This document shows positions 37,177 to 45,088 of a DNA stretch of 64,000 bases, in pieces; the stretch's first letter is position 1; every line of letters starts with the position of its first letter. Source of the DNA: Amycolatopsis sp. NBRC 101858. Lineage in GTDB: Bacteria > Actinomycetota > Actinomycetes > Mycobacteriales > Pseudonocardiaceae. Made by a program: the position numbers and the translations under genes. The stretch spans positions 992,001 through 1,056,000 of the forward strand of contig NZ_BSTD01000003.1 of assembly GCF_030269325.1 (NCBI RefSeq). The letters run 5' to 3'. The notes under the pieces are model-generated. The model saw only the letters and a list, made by a program, of their open reading frames with translations. It did not search any database and had not been told where the DNA came from.

Positions 37177-37500
37177 CCCGACCCGGGTACGAGGCTTCGC
37201 TTCGCGTTCGCCTCTCACCCTCCTTCTCCTCTCCCGGGGGCCGAGCCCCCGGACCCCCACGGTGCCTCTGGTGGCGGTTGGGTGGTCTGCCGTGGCTCGT
37301 CGTCCCTGCCTGGTTGGCGATTCCGGCGACGGCTTCGGTCGGGACGTGCGCCCGCATCGGTCGTGACGCCTGTGCGCCTCGGCCGGCCTCCCCTTCGTCG
37401 TGATCTGCACCCTGGGCCAGTAGCCGGCCGGTGGGCTGCGCAAACACCCAGACCTGTACCGGCGAACTGCCACTCCTCCTGCATGCGCAACGAACTTGTC
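37169..37500 (-). pseudogene. Decayed tyrosine integrase fragment
   Basis: Two frames together retain pieces of the C-terminal half of the integrase at the left end: EEWQFAGTG then WVFAQPTGR and GADHDE, and further on AHVPTEAVAGIANQAG, against EKREFAGTEW, WVFTQPTGR, RADHDE and VRVPTEVVAGIADQVE in the intact gene. The HxxR-to-Tyr stretch between them is deleted. Orientation is the same as that of the complete integrase. It ends at the putative att core. Confidence 0.75.
37173..37183. other. Putative attR core
   Basis: TCATCCCGACC, identical to 21779-21789 in tRNA-Pro. Only 11 bases match, but the site lies right beside an integrase relic arranged as at the left end. Confidence 0.45.
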
Positions 37501-37622
37501 GTCGCAGCCGCGCCGCGATCGACACCGCGTTGTCCGGACGACTCGGCCGTCACCCAAAGTTACGGGCAACGCCCTCCGGTCGGACGTCGTATAGAGGGGT
37601 GACGTACTGAGAGGGGTGTCGG

Positions 37623-38129
37623 GTGCATGATCAGGACCGGGAGTTCCGGGCGTACTTCGAGGCGCGGGCGGCCGTTGTGAGGCGGACCGCTTTCCTGCTC
37701 TGCGGTGACTGGCACACGGCCGAGGACCTGGCGCAGACCGCGCTGGCCAAGGTCTACCAGCACTGGGGGCGGCTGGACCGGAACGGGCAGGTTGACGCCT
37801 ACGTGCGCAAGGCGCTCGTGCGGACCCTCATCGACGAATCGCGGTGGCGGAAACGGCGGCCGGAGACGGTCGTCGACGTCCTGCCCGAGGTCGGTGAGGC
37901 GGTGACGGGTCTCGAGGAGGCCATGGACGTCCGGCACGCGCTCGCGACGCTGCCGCCGCGGCAGCGGGCCGCGGTCGTGCTGCGGTACTGGGACGACCTG
38001 CCCGTTGCGGAGACGGCGGCGGCGCTGGGGTGCAGCGAAGGAACGGTGAAGAGCCAGGTGTCCAAGGGCTTGGGAGCGTTGCGGCGAGCGCTGGCCGCGC
38101 GGCGGACTGTGTTGCGGGAGGGCTCGTGA
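37623..38129 (+). CDS. SigE-family ECF RNA polymerase sigma factor
   Basis: 168 residues. Region 2 (FEARAAVVRRTAFLLCGDWH, AEDLAQTALAKVYQHWGRLD) and region 4 (RQRAAVVLRYWDDLPVAETA, GCSEGTVKSQVSKGL) fit the actinomycete SigE ECF subfamily. GTG start after GAGAGGGG. A GGCAAC about 14 bases before a CGTC (37565-37588) may be an autoregulated ECF promoter, though the spacing is short. The stop overlaps the GTG of the next gene, its likely membrane partner. Confidence 0.9.
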   Translation: MHDQDREFRAYFEARAAVVRRTAFLLCGDWHTAEDLAQTALAKVYQHWGRLDRNGQVDAYVRKALVRTLIDESRWRKRRPETVVDVLPEVGEAVTGLEEAMDVRHALATLPPRQRAAVVLRYWDDLPVAETAAALGCSEGTVKSQVSKGLGALRRALAARRTVLREGS

Positions 38130-39331
38130 GTGACGAGGTGCGGGACATGATGGGGGTGGCGCTGGCCGGCGAGCCGGCTCTCGGACTGGAGTTCGACCGG
38201 GTCGTCGCGGACGGGCGCAGGCGGCGGACCCGGCGGCGGGTGGCCGCGCTGGCGGGGACGGCCGCCGGGATCGTCACGGTCGTCGCGGCGACCACGGCGC
38301 TGACCGGGCTGGCGGGCAGCGCGCCCGCGCAGCCCGCCGGCTCGGCGTCGGCCACCGCCGCGCCGGCGCACCCGGGGTGCGTGGTGCCCGCTTCCGCGAA
38401 CGGCTTCATCGACCTGCCCCGCGGCACCGCGAGCCCGGCGGAGCTGAGCGAGTCCGGCCGGCTGACCGAGGCGTTCCGGAAGGTCGCCCTGCCCGCCGGG
38501 GTCGAGGCGAGCCAGGTGCAGCTGTGCGTGATCCGGGACAGCTGGGGCGGCACCATCCCGCTCACCGGCGGCCAGCGGGTCACCGTCTACCTCCGGCCGC
38601 GCGGTGGCCAGGCGCCCGGCGAGTGCGTGAGCCACCCGGGCGCCGAGTGCTCGGTCCGGACACTCCCCGACGGCTCGATCGCGCGCGTCAACTCGCCGGA
38701 CCCGAGCTTGGTCTACATCGAGGTGTGGCGTGCGGACGGCACGTTCGTGCGGGTGGACGAGACCGGTGGCGACGTTTCGACGAAACGAGTGCTCAGTGAC
38801 GACGTGCTGCTCGCCCTCGCGACCGCGCCGCAGCTCAAGGTCGAGCTGAGCGGTCCGCCGATGCCCGCGGAACCGTCCGACCGGCGCGCGGCCGAACTGG
38901 ACACGGTGATCGCCACCGCCCTGCCCGCCGGCCTGAGCGCCGAGCCGGCACCGGGCTCCGACCGCGGCTGGCGGTTCCGGGTCAGCCAAGGTGGTTACAA
39001 GGCCTACGCCAACCTCACCGACGCCAAGGGCACGGGCTGGGCGCTGGTGGAACTCCAAGCACCGGCCGACGGCGCGGTCACGTGCGGCAACCAGCCGGGC
39101 TGCGCGTCGGTCGACCTGGCCGGCGGGCGCAAGGGCGCGGTGACCACCACCGTGCAGCAGCCGGGAAACGTGACCGTCGTGACGCTCAACGCCAGGGCAG
39201 CGGACGGCACGATGATCACCGTCCTCACCTCCGACGCCGAGATGGGTACCGGCCACCGGTCGCGCCCCACGCCGCCGTTGTCCGAGGCGGACCTGGTGCG
39301 GATCGCCGAGCTGCCCGGCCTGCACTGGTGA
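38126..39331 (+). CDS. Single-pass membrane protein, probable partner of the ECF sigma factor
   Basis: 401 residues. A short cytoplasmic N-terminus (VSDEVRDMMGVALAGEPA), an Arg-rich stretch and one membrane helix at about 36-58 (VAALAGTAAGIVTVVAATTA) are followed by a large extracellular part with four Cys in pairs. This is the layout of anti-sigma or sigma-associated proteins of SigE-type operons, but no ZAS or other anti-sigma motif is seen. Translation is coupled to the sigma gene (GTGA). Confidence 0.7.
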   Translation: MSDEVRDMMGVALAGEPALGLEFDRVVADGRRRRTRRRVAALAGTAAGIVTVVAATTALTGLAGSAPAQPAGSASATAAPAHPGCVVPASANGFIDLPRGTASPAELSESGRLTEAFRKVALPAGVEASQVQLCVIRDSWGGTIPLTGGQRVTVYLRPRGGQAPGECVSHPGAECSVRTLPDGSIARVNSPDPSLVYIEVWRADGTFVRVDETGGDVSTKRVLSDDVLLALATAPQLKVELSGPPMPAEPSDRRAAELDTVIATALPAGLSAEPAPGSDRGWRFRVSQGGYKAYANLTDAKGTGWALVELQAPADGAVTCGNQPGCASVDLAGGRKGAVTTTVQQPGNVTVVTLNARAADGTMITVLTSDAEMGTGHRSRPTPPLSEADLVRIAELPGLHW

Positions 39332-39377
39332 CCACGTCCCCGGGGGAGTCCACAGCTCCCCCGGGGATCGTCCGGCT

Positions 39378-40160
39378 TTACCCAGGCAACTGAGCCAGCC
39401 ACGAAGTCAGCGTCGACGCGATCAGTGAAGGCTGTTCCTCCGGCGTGTGATGGCCGGCCGCCACCGGGTGGTGCGCCACCTCCAGCGATGCGAACGTCGC
39501 GGACATCCAGTCGATCATCGGCTGGGTCAGCATCGTGTCCAAGCCCGGGTCGAATGTGATCAGCAGTTTCGGCACCTCCGAAGACGACGCCAGCCAGCCG
39601 TCGAAGGCCTCGATCCGCGACACCACCGACGCCGGTTCGCCGCCCAGCGGCATCGAGCGAGCCCAGCGCAGCAACGGAATCCGGGACTCCGGGGTCGGGT
39701 AGATCTTCGCGTACTCCTGCGGGAGCGACGCCAGGAACATCGAGATCACGGATTCGCCGACGCCGGGAGTCTTGATCGCGCGGAACACCTCCGCGCCCGC
39801 CGGCGGGAACTCCTCCCACGTCATCGGCTTCAGGATCGCCTCCGTGAACGCCAACCCCCGGACTCGCGATGGGTGCCGGGATGCCCAGTCCGCCGCCAGC
39901 GCTCCTCCCCAGTCGTGGCCTACCAAGACCACGTTGTCCAAGGCGAGAAGGTCGAACCATTCGTCCAAGTAGCGTGCGTGGTCGTCGAAGGAGTACTCGA
40001 TGGGCGGGCGCTCCGAGGCACCCATGCCGATCAGGTCCGGGGCCAAACGGCGGCCCGGAACGGAAGGCATCACGTTGCGCCACAAATACGATGACGTCGG
40101 GTTTCCGTGCAAGAACACCACCGGGGCTCCGGCTCCGGACTCCACATAGGACAAAGTCAC
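39378..40160 (-). CDS. Alpha/beta hydrolase of the haloalkane dehalogenase type
   Basis: 260 residues. The oxyanion segment is FLHGNPTSSYLWRNVM, the nucleophile Asp is in VLVGHDWGGALA and the late His is in VAAGHHTPEEQP. An Asp nucleophile followed by Trp (GHDWGG) is the dehalogenase/epoxide hydrolase signature. The GTG overlaps the stop of the NmrA-like gene, so both are cotranscribed from the promoter shared with HxlR. Substrate unknown. Confidence 0.88.
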   Translation of the reverse strand: MTLSYVESGAGAPVVFLHGNPTSSYLWRNVMPSVPGRRLAPDLIGMGASERPPIEYSFDDHARYLDEWFDLLALDNVVLVGHDWGGALAADWASRHPSRVRGLAFTEAILKPMTWEEFPPAGAEVFRAIKTPGVGESVISMFLASLPQEYAKIYPTPESRIPLLRWARSMPLGGEPASVVSRIEAFDGWLASSSEVPKLLITFDPGLDTMLTQPMIDWMSATFASLEVAHHPVAAGHHTPEEQPSLIASTLTSWLAQLPG

Positions 40161-40936
40161 TTGAACGCTCCCGCGAACCGCGCCGCCCAGTCGGCGAAGG
40201 GATGCGGTGGGCGGCCCAGTACCCGCGAGACGTCCGGGCTCACCCGCTGCTCCGCCGGCGTCGGCGAGCCCAGGATGTCCAGCGTTGCCTCCGCCACCTC
40301 GGGTGGCATGAACGACACGAACGACGAGAACGCTTCCGAGCGCGTCTGCGAAACGAACCGCACCGGCTCGCCCACTGCCTCCCCGATCGCCGCCGCCTGG
40401 TCGCGTGGGGAAATCAGAGTCGGGCCCGTCAGCTCGTAGGTGAGACCCGCGTGCGAGGAGTCCACCAGGGCCGCGGCTGCCACCGCGGCGATGTCCGCCG
40501 GGTCGATCAGCGGCAACGCCACGTCGCCGAACGGCGCAGCCAGTGTCCGCGAAGTGCGCACGCTTTCCGCCCACTGCAACGCGTTCGACGCGAAGCCGCC
40601 CGGGCGCAGGATCGTCCACTGCAGACCGGACGCTCGCACCGCATCCTCGAAGAACGACGGGTGACGGCCCGTTCCGACGCCTTGGGACGACAGCAACACC
40701 ACCCGCGCCCCGCCGGCCGCGTCCAGTACCGGCTCCAACGGCCCTCGGAAACCCGGCGGCAGCAACAAGAACACCGCCGACGCTCCCTCGAAAGCCGGAC
40801 GCACCGACGCCGCGTCCGACAAGTCACCCGCGAACGGCCCCCGGCGGGACACCGCCCGCACTTCCTCACCCGCCGACTCCAACGCCGCCACCAACGGCTG
40901 TCCGACGTTTCCCGTAGCTCCCGTAACAACGATCAT
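40157..40936 (-). CDS. NmrA-like NAD(P)-binding protein
   Basis: 259 residues. MIVVTGATGNVGQPLVAALE is the Rossmann GxxGxxG start; WTILRPGGFASNALQW and the lack of an SDR YxxxK fit atypical SDR/NmrA proteins (quinone-oxidoreductase QOR2-like). It is divergent from the HxlR regulator with a TAGGTACCTA palindrome between, the usual partner arrangement for redox-sensing HxlR proteins. Cotranscribed with the hydrolase. Confidence 0.88.
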   Translation of the reverse strand: MIVVTGATGNVGQPLVAALESAGEEVRAVSRRGPFAGDLSDAASVRPAFEGASAVFLLLPPGFRGPLEPVLDAAGGARVVLLSSQGVGTGRHPSFFEDAVRASGLQWTILRPGGFASNALQWAESVRTSRTLAAPFGDVALPLIDPADIAAVAAAALVDSSHAGLTYELTGPTLISPRDQAAAIGEAVGEPVRFVSQTRSEAFSSFVSFMPPEVAEATLDILGSPTPAEQRVSPDVSRVLGRPPHPFADWAARFAGAFK

Positions 40937-40964
40937 GCCGACGACGCTACATTCGGACGTATAG

Positions 40965-40974
40965 TAGGTACCTA
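40965..40974. promoter_or_regulatory. Candidate HxlR operator
   Basis: Perfect palindrome TAGGTACCTA inside an AT-richer patch (ATAGTAGGTACCTAGAGG) between the divergent NmrA-like and HxlR genes. HxlR proteins bind such GTA/TAC-centred dyads; the assignment is positional. Confidence 0.45.
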
Positions 40975-41003
40975 GAGGAAAGTATTGGACGGAGGCACCC
41001 AAA

Positions 41004-41369
41004 GTGACCGAGACCACACCCGAGCTGGCCTGTCCGATCGCCCCCGTCGTCGACATCGTCTTCAGCCGCTGGACGACGCCGATCCTGTGGGCGCTCAACG
41101 AATACGGACGTCAGCGGTTCGTCGAACTCGAACGCCGCATCGCCTCCATCACCCCGAAGGTGCTCACCCAGCGGCTGCGGCAGCTCGAGCGCGACGGCCT
41201 GATCACCAGGACCTACCACGCCGAAGTCCCGCCGCGGGTCGAATACGAGATCAGCGACCTCGGCCGCAGCCTCGGCCCGATGTTCGCGACCCTCGCCGAA
41301 TGGTCGGCCAACCTCGGCAAGGTCGACGCGGCCCGGCAGGCCTACGACTCGCGCAGCTCCGCCAGGTAG
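41004..41369 (+). CDS. HxlR family transcriptional regulator
   Basis: 121 residues. The N-terminal Cys in ACPIAPVVDIVFSRWTTPIL, the recognition region ITPKVLTQRLRQLERDGLIT and the wing PPRVEYEISDLG are typical. The single N-terminal Cys is often the redox or quinone sensor in this family. GTG start after GGAGG. Its last 28 bases overlap the convergent VOC gene. Confidence 0.9.
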   Translation: MTETTPELACPIAPVVDIVFSRWTTPILWALNEYGRQRFVELERRIASITPKVLTQRLRQLERDGLITRTYHAEVPPRVEYEISDLGRSLGPMFATLAEWSANLGKVDAARQAYDSRSSAR

Positions 41370-41926
41370 TCCTCGGCCGCGGCCACATCGGCCGCCGAGG
41401 CAGTAGCACGCTCGCGGTCGAGCGCCGCCGAGAGGATCTTCACCGCCTGGTCGACGTCACCCCGCGAGTCCCCCTGGACGACGGCGTTCTCCAAAGCCCG
41501 CCCGAGTTTCGAAACAGCCGGCGGAGCGGACTCGGCGACCAGCGGGACGATCCGGATCCAGTTGCCACCCGGGTCCACGACGCTGAACCCGGTGACGCCG
41601 CCCATGTTCTTGCGCGGCCGGGGCCGGGTCATCCGCGGAATCCCGGCCACCAGCAGCTTTCCGCGCACCGCGCGCATCCCCGCGGCGAACGCTTCGAACA
41701 GCGCGCTGACGTCGGGGACCTGCACCAGGCAAGTCCCGTAGGACTCCGCCGGGTCGAAACCCGGCATCCCGAAGAAGTGCAGGTGCAGGTCCTCGCGGCG
41801 CAGCGCCACGTACGGGTTCGGGCGGAGCTGGTGGTACGTCCGCTCGAACCCGAGCATGCGGTAGAACTCCTCGATCTCCTCGACGTCCCCACACGGCAGC
41901 AACGGAACAGCCACTTCGTACGCCAT
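41342..41926 (-). CDS. VOC (glyoxalase/bleomycin resistance) family protein
   Basis: 194 residues. VAVPLLPCGDVEEIEEFYRM and VTGFSVVDPGGNWIRIVP are the two beta-alpha-beta ends of a VOC domain (about 1-128); the last 60 residues form a helical extension. Similar proteins bind glycopeptide or bleomycin-type drugs or act on small metabolites. It starts at an ATG 10 bases beyond the alpha-galactosidase stop region on the same strand and overlaps the HxlR gene at its end. Confidence 0.82.
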   Translation of the reverse strand: MAYEVAVPLLPCGDVEEIEEFYRMLGFERTYHQLRPNPYVALRREDLHLHFFGMPGFDPAESYGTCLVQVPDVSALFEAFAAGMRAVRGKLLVAGIPRMTRPRPRKNMGGVTGFSVVDPGGNWIRIVPLVAESAPPAVSKLGRALENAVVQGDSRGDVDQAVKILSAALDRERATASAADVAAAEDYLAELRES

Positions 41927-41935
41927 ACGAGGAGA

Positions 41936-43498
41936 TTAGGGCGAAACGTCCAGATAGTCCAGGTTCGCCGGACCGTCGGCCGTCGTCGCCGTGACCCGCA
42001 CCGCGTGCGGACCCGCCGCCAAGGCGACCGGCCGGGTGACCGTGCTCCACGTCGTCCACGCGCCGGTCGCCGGGAACGGCACGCCCGCGGCCACCACCGT
42101 GCCGTCGACCGCGATGTCCACCGGGCGCGCCGCCGCCGTGCCGTTCGCGTAGCCGAACGTCAGCGCCGACGCCGGCCCGGCCACCTGCCACTCGACGTAG
42201 CTGCCGGCCGCGTTGGCGCCGTTCGCGAAGCCGGTTCCCGAGAAGCCCGCGTGGTTCGCGTCCACCGTGCCGCCCGCCGACAGCGTCGCCGACTCGGCTT
42301 CGTAGCGCGAACCGGACCGGGACACGCGGTACAGCACCGTCGCGTGCGAGGGCACCGACGCGCTGATCGTCCCCGAAGTGCTCCGGATCGCCTTGCTCCA
42401 CAGGTCCTTCAGCGTGTACGACGACGCGCTGCCGATGCCGGTCGCCGAGGCCGAAGTGCTGATCGTGGCCGTCGCGGAAGTTTCGTTGGACAGCGCCACC
42501 GCGCGGTCGCCGTCGGCCAGGACCTTGCTGTAGACGACCAGCCCGCCGGCCGAGCTCAGCACGGTCGCCTGCTTGCCCAGCGGGTCCTGGTCGAGCGCGA
42601 TGACGTCGGTGTTCTTCAGGATCGAGAAACTGTCGTCCGACACCTTCCGCAGGTCGCTGCCGATGAGCAGCGGCGCCGCCATCATCGCCCAGAGGCTGAA
42701 GTGCGTGCGGTACTCCGCCGCCGTCATACCGCCGTTGCCGACCTCCAGCATGTCCGGGTCGTTCCAGTGCCCCGGGCCGGCGTACTGCGCGAGGCCGCGG
42801 TTGGCCTGCGCCTTGCCGATCATGCTCGACCACTTGTCGGAGATGTCGCCGGTGGTGCGCCACAGGTTGCCGACCGGCGCGGCCCAGGTCCACGGCTTGT
42901 TCTGGCCCCACTCGCAGATCGAGTACGCGATGGGCCGGCCGGACTTCGCCAGCGCGTCCCGCATCGCCTTGTAGCGCTGCTGCGCGTCGACGCCCTGGTT
43001 GTTGCAGTTGTCGTACTTCAGGTAGTCGACGCCCCAGGAGGCGAAGAGGTTCGCGTCCTGCTGCTCGTGGCCGAGGCCGCCGGGGAAGCCGGCCTTGTTG
43101 CACGTGTGCGTGCCGGCACTGGTGTAGATGCCGAACTTCAGGCCCTTCGCGTGCACGTAGTCGGCCAGCGCCTTGATGCCGTGCGGGAAGCGCGCCGGGT
43201 CGGGGACGAGGTCGCCCTTCGAGTCCCGGTCCGGCAGCGCCCAGCAGTCGTCGATGTTCACGTACTGGTAGCCGACGTCCTTGAGCCCCTTGCTGACGAA
43301 GAGGTCGGCGATACCTCTGATCATCGTCTCGCTGAAGTCGGCTTTGCACTGCGTGGAGTTCCAGTTGTTGAACCCCATCGGCGGCGTGCGCAAGAGCCCG
43401 TTTTCCAGGGCGGCAGCCGGGGTCTGGCTCAGGACGGTGCCGCTGGCCGCGAGCGCGAACGCGGCGGCCGCGACCGCCGTGCGCCGGAGGAAGGACAT
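41936..43498 (-). CDS. Secreted GH27 alpha-galactosidase with C-terminal CBM35-like domain
   Basis: 520 residues with a signal peptide (about 1-30, RRTAVAAAAFALAASGTVLS). The GH27 barrel starts LRTPPMGFNNWN; the nucleophile Asp is in YLKYDNCN and the acid/base Asp in GHWNDPDML. A beta-sandwich and then a CBM35/CBM6-type module (about 395-520, YEAESATLSAGGT) follow. It cleaves terminal alpha-galactose from plant polysaccharides outside the cell. A GTTAG ... CTAAC dyad in its promoter may bind a carbohydrate regulator. Confidence 0.92.
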   Translation of the reverse strand: MSFLRRTAVAAAAFALAASGTVLSQTPAAALENGLLRTPPMGFNNWNSTQCKADFSETMIRGIADLFVSKGLKDVGYQYVNIDDCWALPDRDSKGDLVPDPARFPHGIKALADYVHAKGLKFGIYTSAGTHTCNKAGFPGGLGHEQQDANLFASWGVDYLKYDNCNNQGVDAQQRYKAMRDALAKSGRPIAYSICEWGQNKPWTWAAPVGNLWRTTGDISDKWSSMIGKAQANRGLAQYAGPGHWNDPDMLEVGNGGMTAAEYRTHFSLWAMMAAPLLIGSDLRKVSDDSFSILKNTDVIALDQDPLGKQATVLSSAGGLVVYSKVLADGDRAVALSNETSATATISTSASATGIGSASSYTLKDLWSKAIRSTSGTISASVPSHATVLYRVSRSGSRYEAESATLSAGGTVDANHAGFSGTGFANGANAAGSYVEWQVAGPASALTFGYANGTAAARPVDIAVDGTVVAAGVPFPATGAWTTWSTVTRPVALAAGPHAVRVTATTADGPANLDYLDVSP

Positions 43499-43535
43499 GC
43501 TTGCTCCCTGGTGGAGACATCGGAGGTCTACACCA

Positions 43536-43558
43536 GTTAGTAAAGAGTCCTACCTAAC
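43536..43558. promoter_or_regulatory. Candidate operator upstream of the alpha-galactosidase
   Basis: GTTAGTAAAGA ... TCCTACCTAAC is an imperfect dyad with perfect outer GTTAG/CTAAC arms, 38 bases before the start codon. Similar GTTAGGAAA-type dyads are recalled upstream of secreted glycosidase genes in actinomycetes. Confidence 0.45.
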
Positions 43559-43613
43559 CGGACGTCAAGAGATCATGTATCAGATATGAAATTGGGTTTC
43601 CGCTGGCCGGGAC

Positions 43614-44069
43614 CTACTCGGTCACCTGCCGGGCGGTCGCCATCGCGCGTTCGGTCTCCCAGAACGCCCGCATCGACGTGATCAGGCCGTCCTCGCCGAC
43701 GCGGTAGACGAACACCCCGTCGGTGTCGACGCGGTAGCCGCCCGGCAGGTACGTCGTGATCGTCCCGACGTTCGCGCACTCGTCGCCCGCCGCGTGCGAG
43801 TCGCGGATCGTGAACTCGAAGCGCTCCACAGTGCCGATCGTCTTGTCCCAGAACGCACTGATCCCTTCGCGGCCGTGGTGGCCCTTGCCCTCCTCGTCGA
43901 AGAACGACGGCCCGACCGGGTCTTCCACCACCGCGTCCGGCGCGAAGAGATCCAGCCACGCCTCCTTCTCCCCCGCCGTCACCGCGGTCATCGACGCGAG
44001 CGCCGCGCGCCGCGCCGGCGGCTGCTCCGCCGCCGTGTCCCAGCTGACCTGCACGCCCACGGTCGTCAC
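43614..44069 (-). CDS. SnoaL/NTF2-like protein
   Basis: 151 residues. EKEAWLDLFAPDAVVEDPVG, GISAFWDKTIGTVERFEF and GYRVDTDGVFVYRVGEDG fit the cone-shaped SnoaL/ketosteroid isomerase fold. GTG start overlaps the stop of the F420-type oxidoreductase (GTGA). KSI-like proteins isomerise or hydrate steroid and polyketide intermediates. Together with a KstR-like site upstream, a steroid role is suggested (inference). Confidence 0.82.
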   Translation of the reverse strand: MTTVGVQVSWDTAAEQPPARRAALASMTAVTAGEKEAWLDLFAPDAVVEDPVGPSFFDEEGKGHHGREGISAFWDKTIGTVERFEFTIRDSHAAGDECANVGTITTYLPGGYRVDTDGVFVYRVGEDGLITSMRAFWETERAMATARQVTE

Positions 44070-44941
44070 TCCTCGAACTTCGCGATGATTTCGGCCCCGA
44101 ACTTGTGGATCGCTTCGAGCTTCGGCTCGACCGGCGCGTCGAACCCGACGCCGTCGAACACCCACGGCATGGTGATGATGTCGGTGACGCCCACTTCGGC
44201 CTGCTCGCGGTAGCCGTCGAGCCCGAACTTGTCGATGCAGACGGCCTGGTACTCGAACGGGTCGTCGGCCCGGCCGCGCTCGGCCAGCAGCTCCTTCAGC
44301 CGGGCGATCGTGTCGCGCAGCTCGTCGAGCTTCATCATCGCCGACGACCAGCCGTCGGCGACGCGGGCCGCGCGCTTCAGCGCGACTTCGGTGTGGCCGC
44401 CGATGTAGAACGGCACCCGCTTCGGCGGCGCCGGGCTCATCTGGATCTTGTCGAAGTCGTAGAACTCGCCGTGGTACTCGACCATGCCGCCGTCGAGGAT
44501 CAGCCGGAGGACGTCGATGGCCTCGTCGACGCGCTTGCCGCGCCGCTCGAACGGGACGCCGCAGTACTCGAACTCCTGCGGCAGCCAGCCGACGCCGAGC
44601 CCGAGGCCGAACCGGCCGCCGGTGAGCACCGACGCCGAGCCGACCTGGCGCGCCAGCAGCACCGGGTTGCGCGAGCCGAGCTTCAGCACGGAGGTGTAGA
44701 ACTCGATGCGGCTGGTGACCGCGCCCATCGACGCGGTCGCGACCAGCGGGTCGACCCAGGGCGTCTCCCCGGTCCAGAACCGGCTGCCGTCGGGCGTGTA
44801 CGGGTAGTCCGTGTCCACCGTCTCGGCGTAGAAGAGCGAGTCCGGCAGGGCGATGGAGGCGAAACCGGCCTCTTCGGCGGCCCGGGCGAGCTCGCCCAGC
44901 TGATCGAGGGGGTTCATCGCGATCGACAGGGTGAACTTCAT
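44066..44941 (-). CDS. LLM-class F420-dependent oxidoreductase
   Basis: 291 residues. MKFTLSIAMNPLDQLGELAR, IEFYTSVLKLGSRNPVLLAR and GRFGLGLGVGWLPQEFEYCG are classical bacterial-luciferase-family barrel segments that bind F420 or FMN. A close functional parallel is Rv3520c of the M. tuberculosis cholesterol region (family-level comparison only). First gene of a two-gene operon with the SnoaL protein, with a KstR-like box 11 bases before the start codon. Confidence 0.88.
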   Translation of the reverse strand: MKFTLSIAMNPLDQLGELARAAEEAGFASIALPDSLFYAETVDTDYPYTPDGSRFWTGETPWVDPLVATASMGAVTSRIEFYTSVLKLGSRNPVLLARQVGSASVLTGGRFGLGLGVGWLPQEFEYCGVPFERRGKRVDEAIDVLRLILDGGMVEYHGEFYDFDKIQMSPAPPKRVPFYIGGHTEVALKRAARVADGWSSAMMKLDELRDTIARLKELLAERGRADDPFEYQAVCIDKFGLDGYREQAEVGVTDIITMPWVFDGVGFDAPVEPKLEAIHKFGAEIIAKFEE

Positions 44942-44951
44942 ACCACGGAAC

Positions 44952-44965
44952 TATAACGTGTTCTA
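44952..44965. promoter_or_regulatory. KstR-like operator
   Basis: TATAACGTGTTCTA fits the KstR consensus TnnAACnnGTTnnA at all eight fixed positions, immediately upstream of the F420-type oxidoreductase. KstR represses steroid catabolism genes in mycolata. About one chance match per 64 kb is expected, so the position is what gives weight. Confidence 0.5.
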
Positions 44966-45088
44966 GTTTACTCGGCCAGCCCGCACGGTGTGCCGGATCA
45001 CGTCCCGGGAACCCTCCGCGTAACGTCCGCGTTGTCCGAATCAAAGGTGACTTCCGGTCACCGGGCACCGAGCTTCTGGGAGTGGTCC

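Larger units (their letters stand above)
21779..37183. mobile_element. Putative tRNA-Pro-integrated genomic island (about 15.4 kb) with defence-like cargo
   Basis: Bounded on the left by the tRNA-Pro 3' end and integrase, and on the right by an 11-nt copy of that tRNA end (37173-37183). Inside are int, a Xis-like gene, two large membrane ATPases, an IS481 element, an XRE/resolvase-like/winged-helix set, a HAD-nuclease pair, a KAP ATPase and an HTH protein. No conjugation or replication gene was recognised. Codon use and GC vary, with an AT-richer core around 33.3-36.7 kb. The right boundary is less certain than the left. Confidence 0.65.
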
